Source: Polaribacter butkevichii | GTDB taxonomy: Bacteria > Bacteroidota > Bacteroidia > Flavobacteriales > Flavobacteriaceae | Length of the DNA stretch: 64,000 nt | Assembly: GCF_038024105.1 (NCBI RefSeq) | Contig: NZ_CP150661.1 | Coordinates: 744,001 to 808,000, forward strand | Direction of reading: 5' to 3' | Part shown: piece by piece, positions 1 to 9,169 of the stretch | Position numbering within the stretch: the first letter of the stretch is position 1 | Layout of the letters: each line of letters starts with the position of its first letter | Program-made: the position numbers and the translations under genes | The notes under the pieces: generated by a model | Databases searched by the model: none | The model's input: only the letters and a program-made list of their open reading frames with translations | What the model was told of the DNA's origin: nothing

Positions 1-401
1 GTTGGGCCATAGTCTCCATAATTCACATTATTTTTAAAACTATGAATTTCTCCATCTAACGCTGCTAATACTTTTGTGTTTTCAGCACACCATAAATCTA
101 TACCTAAATGAATGTTTCTCTGTTTTTCTTTAGATTGATTCTTAAAATAAGTACTTCTGTCGTAGATATTTCTTTTTTCTAAATAACCACCAAATGCAAC
201 GTTGGCTTTATTTTTTTTTAGAAAAGAATCAATATATAGTTCCCATTCTGTGGATGAAGAAATATCAAAATGCAATAAATCTTTATTTTTTGATGAAATT
301 GCTATCGGAAAATAGTCTTCAAAAGAAATACTTGCATCAATAACGGATGTGGGCTCTTTTGATATTTGTCGTAAAAAATGATTAAATTTTTCGGTATTCA
401 T
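1..401 (-). CDS. M23-family peptidase, partial (C-terminus beyond window)
   Basis: The frame is open from an ATG at 399-401 to the left edge of the window, giving 133 residues without a stop. Around residues 105-130 it reads HLGIDLW, then VLAALDGEI, then NYGDYGP. This is the start of the M23 (LytM/lysostaphin-type) metallopeptidase fold, with the H-x3-D zinc-binding motif and the following A-x-x-DG-x-V/I strand. Such enzymes cut peptidoglycan cross-links in the periplasm. The second zinc motif (HxH) would lie beyond the window. No signal peptide is visible at the chosen start (MNTEKFNHFLRQ), so either this is a cytosolic variant or the peptide lies elsewhere. The family call is fairly safe. 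Whether it is an active peptidase cannot be judged from this part. Confidence 0.75.
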   Translation of the reverse strand, partial: MNTEKFNHFLRQISKEPTSVIDASISFEDYFPIAISSKNKDLLHFDISSSTEWELYIDSFLKKNKANVAFGGYLEKRNIYDRSTYFKNQSKEKQRNIHLGIDLWCAENTKVLAALDGEIHSFKNNVNYGDYGP

Positions 402-570
402 AAGTAAAAGGAAAAAAACGATCAAAATATATCAAAAGTTTTTTATTTATATAATTTTAACTAGGTATTTTCTGCAAGGTTATAATATTATTAAAAAAAC
501 ATTTCAGTAATTTTTAAATAATTTTAAGAATTGCTACTTTATCATTTGGTTTAAACAAAAAGTAACTATG

Positions 571-1131
571 TTATTTTAGCAACTCATCTATAGTTTCTCT
601 AACCTTTTTACTATTCCAGTTTGCAGCACCAGATTCATCTATAATAATTTTACCTTCTTTATCTATTAAAAAAGTTCTTGGAATACTTTTTACTTTAAAA
701 GTTGTTGGTGGCACTGTTAAGGGACTATAAGCTTTAAAATTATAATTTTTCTTTTTTAAAAAAGAAGCAATCACATCTTGTGATTCATTTGACACCAAAA
801 TAAATTCAATTTTACCTCCATAATCGTTATACAATGCTTGAAGTGACGGCATTTCTGCAATACAAGGCGGACACCAAGTAGCCCACATATTTACCAATAA
901 AACTTTACCTTTTGCTTCATTTAAACGATAGCTATTACCTTCTAAATCTTTTAAATTCCAATCATAACTACTAACTAATTTTACATCAGTTGCTTTGTTA
1001 ATACTTGGACTTAATTTTGCTATAACTGTCTGTAAACCTATTTGAATTTGCTGTCTTGTTGTTGGAATAATTAACAAGCCAATTATTATAACAAAAACTA
1101 TATTCTTAACTACGCCTTTCTTTTTGTACAT
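571..1131 (-). CDS. TlpA-like thioredoxin-fold protein, membrane-anchored
   Basis: This 186-residue protein has an N-terminal hydrophobic anchor at about residues 8-24, followed by a thioredoxin fold. The redox motif WATWCPPC has its cysteines at 87 and 90. The later SIPRTFLID strand carries the cis-proline loop typical of TlpA/ResA. Known relatives are periplasm-facing disulfide reductases that supply electrons, for example to cytochrome c maturation or to oxidised envelope proteins. The substrate cannot be told here. It lies 70 bp downstream of the aconitase gene on the same strand, but a hairpin terminator between them suggests separate transcription. Length and motifs are normal for the family. 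Confidence 0.85.
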   Translation of the reverse strand: MYKKKGVVKNIVFVIIIGLLIIPTTRQQIQIGLQTVIAKLSPSINKATDVKLVSSYDWNLKDLEGNSYRLNEAKGKVLLVNMWATWCPPCIAEMPSLQALYNDYGGKIEFILVSNESQDVIASFLKKKNYNFKAYSPLTVPPTTFKVKSIPRTFLIDKEGKIIIDESGAANWNSKKVRETIDELLK

Positions 1132-1149
1132 ACCTTTAATAATAAAAGT

Positions 1150-1182
1150 AAAAAGCGCTAATTTTTCAATTAACGCTTTTTT
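1150..1182 (-). terminator. Rho-independent terminator after aconitase
   Basis: On the minus strand a stem of AAAAAGCG plus TTAAT pairs, with one G-U, to ATTAGCGCTTTTT, with a short A/T loop and a T-run. It sits directly after the stop of the aconitase gene at 1202 and would separate it from the thioredoxin-like gene. Confidence 0.7.
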
Positions 1183-1201
1183 AAATTATAGTTTAAACGC
1201 T

Positions 1202-3472
1202 TTATTTTGCGTTCTCCTTTTTAATTAAATTTAAAGCAGAGCCTTCATTATACCAATCTATCTGACCTTGGTTATAGGTATGGTTTGCAATGATTGTATC
1301 TTTAGAACCGTCTGCATGCACCACATCTATAGTTAATGGTTTATTAGGAGCAAACTCATTTAAATCTACAAAGTTAAATGTATCATCTTCTTGAATTAAA
1401 TCGTAATCTGCTTCATTATTAAATGTTAAACCTAACATTCCTTGTTTTTTCAAGTTTGTTTCATGAATACGAGCAAAAGATTTTACTAAAACAGCAGCAA
1501 CACCTAAATGTCTAGGCTCCATTGCAGCGTGTTCTCTAGAAGAACCTTCACCATAATTATGATCACCAACAACAATAGATTTTACACCTGCAGCTTTATA
1601 AGCTCTTGCAGTATCTGGTACTCCACCAAATTCTCCCGTTAATTGATTTTTAACAAAATTGGTTTTCTTACCAAAAGCATTTACAGCTCCAATTAAACAG
1701 TTGTTAGATATATTATCTAAATGACCTCTGTAGCGTAACCATGGTCCTGCCATAGAAATATGGTCTGTAGTACATTTACCAAAAGCTTTTATTAATAATT
1801 TTACGCCTGTTAAATTGTTTCCTAAAGGTGTAAAAGGTTCTAATAATTGTAATCTTTCAGAATCTTCTTTTACAGCAATTTGTACATGACTTCCATCTTC
1901 TTCTGGTGCTAAATAACCATCATCTTTTACTTCAAAACCTTTTGGAGGTAATTCCCATCCTGTTGGTTCATCAAACATTACTTCCTCTCCGTTTTCGTTG
2001 ATTAATTTATCTGTAATCGGATTAAAATCTAAACGACCTGCAATTGCAATAGCTGCTGTTAATTCTGGTGAAGCAACAAAAGCATGTGTATTTGGGTTAC
2101 CATCTGCACGCTTTGCAAAGTTTCTATTAAAAGAGTGAACAATACTGTTTTTTGGTGCATTTTTTGGATCATCATAACGCGCCCATTGCCCAATACATGG
2201 TCCACAAGCGTTTGTAAAGATCTTTGCATCTAACTTTTCGAAGATGCCAATAATACCATCTCTATCTGCTGTATATCTTACTTTCTCCGAACCAGGATTA
2301 ATTCCTAATTCCGATTTCATTTTTAATCCTTTGTCAATTGCTTGTTGCGCAATTGAAGAAGCTCTCGATAAATCTTCGTAAGAAGAGTTTGTACAAGAAC
2401 CTATTAATCCCCATTCTACTTTTAATGGCCAATCGTTAGCGTTTGCAGCTTTAGTCATATCTGCACCTGCTTCTGTAGATAAATCTGGTGTAAAAGGTCC
2501 GTTTAATAAAGGGCCTAATTTAGATAAATCAATTTCTATAACTTGGTCAAAATATTGCTCTGGGTTAGCGTAAACTTCAGCATCGCCTGTTAAATAGTCT
2601 TTTACTTGATTTGCAGCATCTGCAACATCACTTCTATCTGTAGCACGTAAATAACGTTCCATAGATTCATCATACCCAAAAGTAGAAGTAGTTGCTCCTA
2701 TTTCTGCTCCCATGTTACAAATTGTACCTTTACCTGTACAAGACATAGAAGTTGCTCCTTCTCCAAAATATTCTACAATTGCACCTGTACCTCCTTTTGC
2801 AGAAACAATACCAGCTACTTTTAAAATAACATCTTTTGGCGCTGTCCAACCAGAAAGTTTTCCGGTTAACTTTACCCCTATTAATTTAGGAAACTTTAAT
2901 TCCCAAGCCATACCCGCCATAACGTCTACAGCATCTGCACCACCAACACCAATGGCAACCATACCTAAACCACCAGCATTTACTGTGTGAGAATCTGTAC
3001 CAATCATCATTCCTCCTGGAAATGCATAATTTTCTAATACTACTTGGTGAATAATTCCTGCTCCTGGTTTCCAAAAACCTAATCCGTATTTGTTAGAAAC
3101 GGATTCTAAAAAGTTAAAAACTTCATTACTTGTATTTAGAGCAGATTGTAAATCCATACTTGCTCCGTTTTTAGCTTGAATTAAATGATCGCAGTGCGTA
3201 GTTGTAGGAACAGCTACTTTACTTTTACCTGCTTGCATAAATTGTAGTAATGCCATTTGCGCAGTGGCATCTTGCAATGCAATTCTATCTGGAGCAAAAT
3301 CTACATAGTCTTTACCTCTTACAAATGCTTTATTGGATGTTTTATCCCATAAATGCGAGTACAGAATTTTTTCTGCTAAGGTTAAAGGTTTACCGGTTAG
3401 TTTACGAGCAGCATCAACACGTTCTACAACGTTTGAATATACTTTTTTGATCATATCAATATCAAAAGCCAT
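1202..3472 (-). CDS. acnA: Aconitate hydratase (mitochondrial/AcnA-type)
   Basis: This 756-residue aconitase interconverts citrate and isocitrate in the TCA cycle through a [4Fe-4S] cluster. The cluster ligands are visible: SCTNSSYED with Cys at about 358 and [10 protein letters not shown] with Cys at about 421 and 424. [13 protein letters not shown] lies near residue 160. The C-terminal swivel domain carries the [10 protein letters not shown] signature. Domain order (aconitase core, then swivel) and length match the mitochondrial-type/AcnA superfamily rather than AcnB. It follows the acnB gene on the same strand, so the organism carries two unrelated-architecture aconitases in tandem. A terminator at 3760-3791 implies that each has its own transcript. 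The start ATG at 3472 gives the usual N-terminus. Confidence 0.95.
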   Translation of the reverse strand: MAFDIDMIKKVYSNVVERVDAARKLTGKPLTLAEKILYSHLWDKTSNKAFVRGKDYVDFAPDRIALQDATAQMALLQFMQAGKSKVAVPTTTHCDHLIQAKNGASMDLQSALNTSNEVFNFLESVSNKYGLGFWKPGAGIIHQVVLENYAFPGGMMIGTDSHTVNAGGLGMVAIGVGGADAVDVMAGMAWELKFPKLIGVKLTGKLSGWTAPKDVILKVAGIVSAKGGTGAIVEYFGEGATSMSCTGKGTICNMGAEIGATTSTFGYDESMERYLRATDRSDVADAANQVKDYLTGDAEVYANPEQYFDQVIEIDLSKLGPLLNGPFTPDLSTEAGADMTKAANANDWPLKVEWGLIGSCTNSSYEDLSRASSIAQQAIDKGLKMKSELGINPGSEKVRYTADRDGIIGIFEKLDAKIFTNACGPCIGQWARYDDPKNAPKNSIVHSFNRNFAKRADGNPNTHAFVASPELTAAIAIAGRLDFNPITDKLINENGEEVMFDEPTGWELPPKGFEVKDDGYLAPEEDGSHVQIAVKEDSERLQLLEPFTPLGNNLTGVKLLIKAFGKCTTDHISMAGPWLRYRGHLDNISNNCLIGAVNAFGKKTNFVKNQLTGEFGGVPDTARAYKAAGVKSIVVGDHNYGEGSSREHAAMEPRHLGVAAVLVKSFARIHETNLKKQGMLGLTFNNEADYDLIQEDDTFNFVDLNEFAPNKPLTIDVVHADGSKDTIIANHTYNQGQIDWYNEGSALNLIKKENAK

Positions 3473-3505
3473 AAGTTTTTATATTTTTTTTGTTATTATA
3501 ATTTG

Positions 3506-3521
3506 TGTATCACAAGATACA
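3506..3521. promoter_or_regulatory. Inverted repeat upstream of aconitase
   Basis: TGTATC-ACAA-GATACA is a perfect 6-bp inverted repeat with a 4-bp spacer, 34 bp upstream of the aconitase start. It could be a regulator operator. No regulator is identified and chance occurrence is possible. Confidence 0.3.
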
Positions 3522-3614
3522 AAATATTTTATTGTTTTAATATCGATTTACCGCTTAGAGAAGTTTTAATGCTGATAGTGAAATAGAAAATTTTGATTGT
3601 AAATAGTTGTTTTG

Positions 3615-3715
3615 GGTTAGGGATTGAAATGGAAATCCTTTTTGTGAAGTATGAACAAAAAGATTGTAATAAAAAGCCCGACCACGTCTTTTTTTGACGT
3701 GGTAACCCCCTAAAA
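3615..3715 (+). repeat. Flavobacterial structured repeat element, uninterrupted copy
   Basis: The sequence starts with a GTTAGGGATTGAAATGG block. After a short hairpin it continues with AAGATTGTAA and AAAGCCCGACC, and then an IR of ACCACGTC/GACGTGGT (3681-3688 with 3696-3703). The same blocks in the same order occur on the opposite strand at 32215-32386. It fills most of the 340-bp gap between the two aconitase genes. No ORF is present. It belongs to a class of hairpin-forming intergenic elements common in flavobacterial genomes; its function is unknown to me. Confidence 0.65.
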
Positions 3716-3759
3716 GAAAAATATGTGGAAATGGGTTACCAAAATAAAATATGGAGCAT

Positions 3760-3791
3760 AAAAAAAGCCTGAATCATTGATTCAGGCTTTT
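3760..3791 (-). terminator. Rho-independent terminator of acnB
   Basis: A near-perfect 13-14 bp stem (AAAAGCCTGAATC paired with GATTCAGGCTTTT) with a 3-nt loop is followed by a T-run on the minus strand. It begins about 20 bp after the acnB stop. Confidence 0.85.
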
Positions 3792-3812
3792 AAATTATAA
3801 TATACTAATTAT

Positions 3813-6593
3813 TTATGCTCTCACTAATAATTTATGAGGAGGCGTAAATTGTGTAAGGTTAATTCCTTTTACTGCAGCTTTGTATTCTGCTAAATTAGGT
3901 GTTCTACCTAAAATTGTAGATAATACGACTACTGGTGTTGATGAAAGTAAAGATTCTCCTTTTTTCTCTCCAGAATCTTTTACAACTCTTCCTTGAAATA
4001 AACGTGTAGAAGTTGCCATTACAGTGTCTCCTGGTTCTGCTTTTTCTTGGTTCCCCATACAAAGGTTACAACCAGGGCGCTCTAAATATAACATGTTTTC
4101 GTATCCTGTACGTGCAACTGCTTTAGGTGCGCTATCATCGAATTCGAAACCTGAGTATTTTACTAAAACATCCCAATCTCCTTCTGCTTTTAATTCATCT
4201 ACAATATTGTAAGTAGGTGGCGCAACTACTAAAGGTGCTTTAAATTCTACTTTACCATATTGAGCTTCTACATTTTTAAGCATCTGAGCTAATATTTTCA
4301 TATCGCCTTTGTGTACCATACAAGATCCAACAAATCCTAAATCTACTTGTTTTGTTCCTCCGTAATAAGACAATTGTCTAATAATATCATGTGTATATCT
4401 TTTAGAAACATCTGCATTGTTTACATCTGGATCTGCAATCATTGGCTCTTCGATTAAATCTAAATCGATAACAACTTCTGCTGCATATTTTGCATTTGCA
4501 TCTGGTGTTAAAGCTGGTTTTTCACCAGATTTAATTTCTGCAATTCTTTTATTAGCGATATCGATTAATCCTTGAAGAACGTTTAAGTGATTGTCCATTC
4601 CTTTATCAATCATTATCTGAATTCTACCTTTTGCAATTTCTAAAGATTCTATTAAAGTAGCGTCTTCAGAAATACAGATAGAAGCTTTTGCTTTCATCTC
4701 TGCAGTCCAATCTGTAAATGTAAATGCTTGATCTGCTGTTAAGGTTCCAATATGCACCTCAATGATTCTTCCTTGAAAAACATTATCTCCACCAAACTGC
4801 GTAAGCATTTGTTGTTGCGTTGCATGCACAACATCACGGAAATCCATATATTCTGCCATGTTACCTTTAAAAGTAACTTTTACAGACTCTGGAATTGGCA
4901 TTGAAGCTTCTCCTGTTGCAAGTGCTAATGCTACAGTACCAGAATCGGCACCAAAAGCAACACCTTTAGACATTCTTGTATGAGAATCTCCACCGATAAT
5001 AATTGCCCAATCATCAATTGTAATATCATTTAAAACTTTATGAATTACATCTGTCATTGGCTTGTATTTGTTTTCTGGATCTCTTGCGGTAATTAATCCG
5101 AAGTCATTCATAAATTTCATCAATCTAGGAATGTTTGCTTTTGATTTATTATCCCAAACAGAAGCTGTATGACAACCAGATTGGTAAGCACCATCTACAA
5201 TTGGAGAAATAATGGTTGCAGCCATCATTTCTAATTCTTGAGAAGTCATTAAACCTGTAGTGTCTTGAGAACCTACAATGTTAACTTCTACACGAACATC
5301 TGAACCTGCATGTAATGTTTTTCCTGGCGTAGTACCAACGGCATTTTTATTAAATATTTTTTCTACAGCAGTTAACCCTTGCCCTTCAATAGAAATTTCT
5401 TTTGATGGTGCATAAACAGGCACTACATCTATACCTAATACTTTAGATGCAAATGTTTGTAATTTTTTACCAAATACAACAGCGTAAGAACCACCTGCTT
5501 TCATAAACTCCATTTTTTGTGGTGTAAATGCTGCAGAAATATCTTTTAATTCTGTATCTCCGTTATATAGTTTTTTCTCTTTTGTATTAATTGTAAGGAC
5601 TGTACCTGTTGCTACAGAATACTCTTCTTTTAATACTGGATCTCCATTTTCATCACGAATAGTGTTGCCTTCAGCATCTTTTTGTTGTACCCAGTTTTTA
5701 AGGTCTAAACCAATACCACCTGTTACACCAACCGTAGTTAAGAAAATTGGTGAAATTCCGTTTGTACCAGCAATTACCGGAGCAATATTTATAAATGGTA
5801 CATATGGGCTAGCTTTAATACCTGTCCATAACGCTACGTTATTTACACCAGACATTCTAGAAGACCCAACACCCATTGTTCCTTTTTCTGCAATTAACAT
5901 CACACGTTTATCAGGATGTTGTGCTTGTAAAGCTTTTAATTCTGCTTGTTGTTCTTTATTATGTTCGAATAAACATTGACCATGTAATTCTCTATCTGAA
6001 CGAGAGTGTGCATCACCACCTGGAGATAATAAATCTGTAGAAATATCACCTACTCCTGCGATAAATGTAACAACATCTATTTTTTCTTCTATTTCTGGTA
6101 ATTTTGTAAAAAACTCTGCATTTGCGTAACTTTCTAACAACTCTTTGGCAATAGCACTACCAGCTTTATAAGCAGCTTCTAAACGAGCCATATCTGCCTC
6201 ATAAAGGAAAACTTGCGTTTTTAAAACTTCTGCAGCATCTTTTGCAATAGCAATATCATTACCTAAAGCTAAGTCTAATAGTACTTCTATAGAAGGTCCA
6301 CCTTTCATATGTGCTAATTGTTCAAAAGCAAAAGAAGGTGTAATTTCTTTAACGATTGATTGACCTAAAATAATCTCCTTTAAAAATTTAGCCTTTACAC
6401 CAGCAGCACTGGTTGTTCCAGGTAAAACATTATAGATGAAAAAATTTAGAGAATCTTCTCTATATTCATTATCTAAATCTTTAATTTGTTCAATGATTTT
6501 GCTTAATAATTCTGCACCATCAATTGGCTGCGGATGAAGTCCTTGTTCTTTTCGTTCTTCTATCTGCTTAAGGTAATCTTTATAAATACTCAT
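3813..6593 (-). CDS. acnB: Bifunctional aconitate hydratase 2 / 2-methylisocitrate dehydratase
   Basis: This 926-residue AcnB has the family's own domain order: an N-terminal helical HEAT-like domain (about 1-160), the swivel domain (GTMGVGSSRMSGVNN near 240-255), then the catalytic core. Core motifs are GGDSHTRMS near 535, GSCMVHKGD with Cys near 758, and PGCNLCMGNQ with Cys at about 843 and 846. These cysteines hold the [4Fe-4S] cluster. AcnB is usually the main TCA-cycle aconitase and can also dehydrate 2-methylisocitrate in propionate breakdown. No prp genes lie nearby. It is directly upstream of acnA on the same strand. Length is slightly above the enterobacterial protein. Confidence 0.95.
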   Translation of the reverse strand: MSIYKDYLKQIEERKEQGLHPQPIDGAELLSKIIEQIKDLDNEYREDSLNFFIYNVLPGTTSAAGVKAKFLKEIILGQSIVKEITPSFAFEQLAHMKGGPSIEVLLDLALGNDIAIAKDAAEVLKTQVFLYEADMARLEAAYKAGSAIAKELLESYANAEFFTKLPEIEEKIDVVTFIAGVGDISTDLLSPGGDAHSRSDRELHGQCLFEHNKEQQAELKALQAQHPDKRVMLIAEKGTMGVGSSRMSGVNNVALWTGIKASPYVPFINIAPVIAGTNGISPIFLTTVGVTGGIGLDLKNWVQQKDAEGNTIRDENGDPVLKEEYSVATGTVLTINTKEKKLYNGDTELKDISAAFTPQKMEFMKAGGSYAVVFGKKLQTFASKVLGIDVVPVYAPSKEISIEGQGLTAVEKIFNKNAVGTTPGKTLHAGSDVRVEVNIVGSQDTTGLMTSQELEMMAATIISPIVDGAYQSGCHTASVWDNKSKANIPRLMKFMNDFGLITARDPENKYKPMTDVIHKVLNDITIDDWAIIIGGDSHTRMSKGVAFGADSGTVALALATGEASMPIPESVKVTFKGNMAEYMDFRDVVHATQQQMLTQFGGDNVFQGRIIEVHIGTLTADQAFTFTDWTAEMKAKASICISEDATLIESLEIAKGRIQIMIDKGMDNHLNVLQGLIDIANKRIAEIKSGEKPALTPDANAKYAAEVVIDLDLIEEPMIADPDVNNADVSKRYTHDIIRQLSYYGGTKQVDLGFVGSCMVHKGDMKILAQMLKNVEAQYGKVEFKAPLVVAPPTYNIVDELKAEGDWDVLVKYSGFEFDDSAPKAVARTGYENMLYLERPGCNLCMGNQEKAEPGDTVMATSTRLFQGRVVKDSGEKKGESLLSSTPVVVLSTILGRTPNLAEYKAAVKGINLTQFTPPHKLLVRA

Positions 6594-6680
6594 GAAAGAA
6601 ATCTTTAGTTACTGTACACATTTTAACCATCTTCATATTAAAAGGAATACTGTAAAAGTTGTTTGTAAATTTTAGTGTGA

Positions 6681-6688
6681 CAAACTTA
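6681..6688 (-). promoter_or_regulatory. -7 element of a Bacteroidota-type promoter for acnB
   Basis: On the minus strand TAAGTTTG fits the TAnnTTTG -7 consensus of the Bacteroidota primary sigma factor, 88 bp upstream of the acnB ATG. A matching TTG -33 element at normal spacing is not evident, so the call is tentative. Confidence 0.4.
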
Positions 6689-6834
6689 CATTTTTTAAAT
6701 TAAAATTAAAAGATAAATAATAGATTGCGCTAATTAATGAATAAAAAAAAATTATTAGCCAAAACACTGATTTTTAATCAATAAAAAGAAGATTTTATTG
6801 ATTAATTATGAAGATTTTATAAATATATAGAAAA

Positions 6835-7129
6835 TGCAGACTAATAAGCCGAATCCTGTACCTTAAAAAGGCTCTTATCATTTATCTAGTTCTAAAATTG
6901 CTCTTAGAATCAATCTGCCTACCCTTTAGAATCGAGCGAGTAGCTCTCAAGCTCTAATATACATGGCATTGCACCTCATAGAGTTTACCTGGTTTCACTA
7001 CAGCCTAACTGTACATTCTTTCTGTTGCACTGGTCCTCAGCTCTCGCTGGACGGATGTTATCCGCTATGATACTCTTTGGTGTCCGGACTTTCCTACTTG
7101 TAAACACAAGTCGATAAGATAAGTCTGCA
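6835..7129 (-). ncRNA. rnpB: RNase P RNA (M1 RNA)
   Basis: This is the catalytic RNA of ribonuclease P, which matures tRNA 5' ends. On the minus strand it contains the hallmarks GGAAAGTCCGGAC (near 7085), ACATCCGTCCAGCGAGAG, AGTGAAACC, and the 3' signature ACAGGATTCGGCTTAT (about 6845-6860). The ends pair as helix P1: GCAGACT at 7122-7128 with AGTCTGC at 6836-6842, which sets the boundaries. It is about 295 nt, a compact type A molecule. It lies alone between acnB and dnaJ, behind two terminators that insulate it from the dnaJ transcript. No protein gene covers it. Confidence 0.95.
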
Positions 7130-7164
7130 ATTTCTATATTATTTTATAAACTTTTCTATAATCA

Positions 7165-7192
7165 TAAAAAAACCCACTCATAAATGAGTGGG
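7165..7192 (-). terminator. Second terminator hairpin between dnaJ and rnpB
   Basis: CCCACTCAT-AA-ATGAGTGGG is a perfect 9-bp stem. The minus strand continues into seven T residues. With the hairpin at 7206-7241 it forms a tandem terminator ahead of rnpB. Confidence 0.8.
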
Positions 7193-7205
7193 AAAAATTG
7201 CTATG

Positions 7206-7241
7206 AAAAAGAAAAAGTGTTGCTGATAAAATCAACAACAC
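7206..7241 (-). terminator. Terminator of grpE-dnaJ
   Basis: An 11-bp stem (GTGTTGTTGAT with ATCAGCAACAC, one G-U) with loop TTT is followed on the minus strand by TTTTTCTTTTT, about 80 bp after the dnaJ stop. Confidence 0.7.
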
Positions 7242-7320
7242 TGCAAATATATATTAAATAATAATACCAAAAACTATTTTAATAAAAAATAGTTATTTTT
7301 TATTAAAAATTAACATTATT

Positions 7321-8463
7321 TTATGAAAACATGTCTTTTACTTTCTCAAAAAACGACTTGTCTGATTTGTTAGGACTTGGTCTAAAGTTCTCGTTTTCAG
7401 ACATTTTATCAAAAAACTGTTTTTGTTCTTTGTTTAATTCTTGTGGCGTCCAAACATTAATATGAATTAAGAAATCTCCCGTACCATAACGTTCTATACT
7501 TGGTAAACCTTTTCCTTTTAATCTTAAAATTTTACCAGATTGTGTACCAGCATCAATTTTAATTTTCACTTTACCTGTAACAGTTTCAACCTCTTTACTT
7601 GTTCCTAAAACAGCTTCAGAAAAATTAATATACAAGTCATAATGTATATTAGTACCTTCTCTTTTTAACGTTTCGTGTGGTATTTCTTCTATTAAAACTA
7701 ATAAATCTCCTGCAATAGAATTTTTACCAGGAGCTTCATTACCCTTTCCTCCTACTTTTAATTGAACACCTTCTGTAACTCCTTCTGGAATATTGATAGA
7801 AACCGTTTCTTCTTTTACGATTAAACCCTGTGCATCTGCACCTGCTGGTTTACTATTCATAATTTCTCCTGCACCACCACAAGTACTACAAGTAGTAGCG
7901 GTTTGCATTCTTCCTAAAATAGTATTGGTAACTCGCATTTGCTGACCAGAACCATTACAAGTAGTACACGTTTTATAGGTAACACCTGCTGCCTGAACTT
8001 TACGTCTAACTTTTACTTTCTTCTCAACACCTTTGGCTATTTCTTCTAAAGTAAGTTTTACACGAATTCGCATATTACTACCTTTAACTCTAGCTTGTCT
8101 TTGGCCACCTCCATTAAAGCCTCCAAAACCACCACCAAAGCCGCCGCCTCCGCCGCCAAAAATATCACCGAACTGACTGAATATGTCATCCATATTCATA
8201 CCGCCACCGCCGAAACCACCGCCTCCACCTTGAGGACCGTCAAAAGCGGCATGACCATATTGATCATAACGTGCTTTTTTGTTTTCGTCGCTTAAAACTT
8301 CATAAGCTTCTGCAGCTTTTTTAAAGTTTTCTTCAGCAGTTTTATCATCAGGGTTTTTATCTGGATGATATTTAATTGCCATTTTTCTGTACCCTTTCTT
8401 AATTTCTGCTTGGGTTGCAGATTTAGAAAGACCTAATATTTCGTAAAAATCTTGTTTTGCCAT
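7321..8463 (-). CDS. dnaJ: Chaperone DnaJ (Hsp40)
   Basis: This is a 380-residue co-chaperone that delivers substrates to DnaK and stimulates its ATPase. The J domain spans 1-70 with HPD at 33-35, followed by a Gly/Phe-rich linker (about 75-120). The zinc-binding region and the two C-terminal substrate-binding beta domains come next. Only two CxxCxGxG repeats are visible (CTTCNGSG and CSTCGGAG) instead of the canonical four, so only one zinc centre is likely; I believe this shortened form is usual for flavobacterial DnaJ. An ATG six codons upstream (8481) is possible, but MAKQDFYEIL is the family N-terminus. It follows grpE with a 66-bp gap, a normal heat-shock pair. No CIRCE operator is seen. 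Confidence 0.95.
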   Translation of the reverse strand: MAKQDFYEILGLSKSATQAEIKKGYRKMAIKYHPDKNPDDKTAEENFKKAAEAYEVLSDENKKARYDQYGHAAFDGPQGGGGGFGGGGMNMDDIFSQFGDIFGGGGGGFGGGFGGFNGGGQRQARVKGSNMRIRVKLTLEEIAKGVEKKVKVRRKVQAAGVTYKTCTTCNGSGQQMRVTNTILGRMQTATTCSTCGGAGEIMNSKPAGADAQGLIVKEETVSINIPEGVTEGVQLKVGGKGNEAPGKNSIAGDLLVLIEEIPHETLKREGTNIHYDLYINFSEAVLGTSKEVETVTGKVKIKIDAGTQSGKILRLKGKGLPSIERYGTGDFLIHINVWTPQELNKEQKQFFDKMSENENFRPSPNKSDKSFFEKVKDMFS

Positions 8464-8529
8464 TTTTATTTCAATTATCAATTAACAGTAATCAATGATC
8501 AATGGTAATTGTACATTGTTAATTGTAAT

Positions 8530-9078
8530 TTATTGTCCGATTACCACTTTTGGATAACGAATAATTTTATCTCCTAATTTGTATCCTTTTTCTACACAAT
8601 CAATTACTTTACCTTTTAAATCTTCTGATGGAGCAGGAATTTGTGTAATAGCTTCATGAATTTCTGCATCGAAAGTATCACCAGCTTTTGTTTCTACTTT
8701 AGAAAGTCCTTTTAACTCTAAAGTATTATAGAATTTCTGATAAATTAACAACACTCCTTTTCTTAATTCTTCTGCTTCTTTATCTTCTTCGATATGTGTC
8801 AGTGCACGCTCAAAATCGTCAATAATTGGCAGTAAAGATGTCATTAATTCTTGTCCAGCAGTTTTAAACAATTCTATTCTTTCCCTAGATGTTCTTTTTT
8901 TATAGTTTTCGAACTCTGCAAATAGACGTAAAAACTTGTCTTTTTCAGTCTGAATTAATTCTTCTGCTGTAGGCTCTTCTTTTACAACTTCCGCCTCAAC
9001 TTCTTGATTTTCTTCAACTTGAGCAGTTTCTTGCTCATTTATTAGTTCTTCTTCTTTAATGTTATCTTTCTTACTCAT
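8530..9078 (-). CDS. grpE: Nucleotide exchange factor GrpE
   Basis: This 182-residue protein releases ADP from DnaK. The N-terminal 50 residues are highly acidic and Glu-rich, followed by the long dimerisation helix (TEKDKFLRLFAEFENYKKR) and the C-terminal beta domain with the GxxxxxKIIRYPKVVIGQ ending, which fits the GrpE signature. The frame is open up to 9249, but the N-terminal extension is unlike GrpE and runs through a terminator hairpin. The ATG at 9078 (MSKKDNIKEE) is therefore the real start. It heads the grpE-dnaJ pair. Confidence 0.95.
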   Translation of the reverse strand: MSKKDNIKEEELINEQETAQVEENQEVEAEVVKEEPTAEELIQTEKDKFLRLFAEFENYKKRTSRERIELFKTAGQELMTSLLPIIDDFERALTHIEEDKEAEELRKGVLLIYQKFYNTLELKGLSKVETKAGDTFDAEIHEAITQIPAPSEDLKGKVIDCVEKGYKLGDKIIRYPKVVIGQ

Positions 9079-9132
9079 TATCTTTGTAGTCGTTAAAATG
9101 TCTTTAAATAAAAAGCAAAAACGTTGCCAACA

Positions 9133-9163
9133 AAAAAATAGTGTCAAACTGACACTATTTTTT
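9133..9163. terminator. Hairpin terminator after the HNH-protein gene
   Basis: A 14-bp perfect stem (AAAAAATAGTGTCA at 9133-9146 and its complement at 9150-9163) has a 3-nt loop. T-runs on both strands would terminate the murA-side transcript just after the stop at 9170 and isolate grpE. Confidence 0.85.
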
Positions 9164-9169
9164 ATTTCT

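Noticed and set aside
5662..5979. 105-codon and similar open frames antisense to acnB and acnA
   Set aside because: They overlap strongly conserved aconitase coding sequence. No domain or independent promoter is visible.
8464..9132. CIRCE/HrcA operator expected near grpE-dnaJ
   Set aside because: No TTAGCACTC-N9-GAGTGCTAA inverted repeat was found upstream of grpE or dnaJ.
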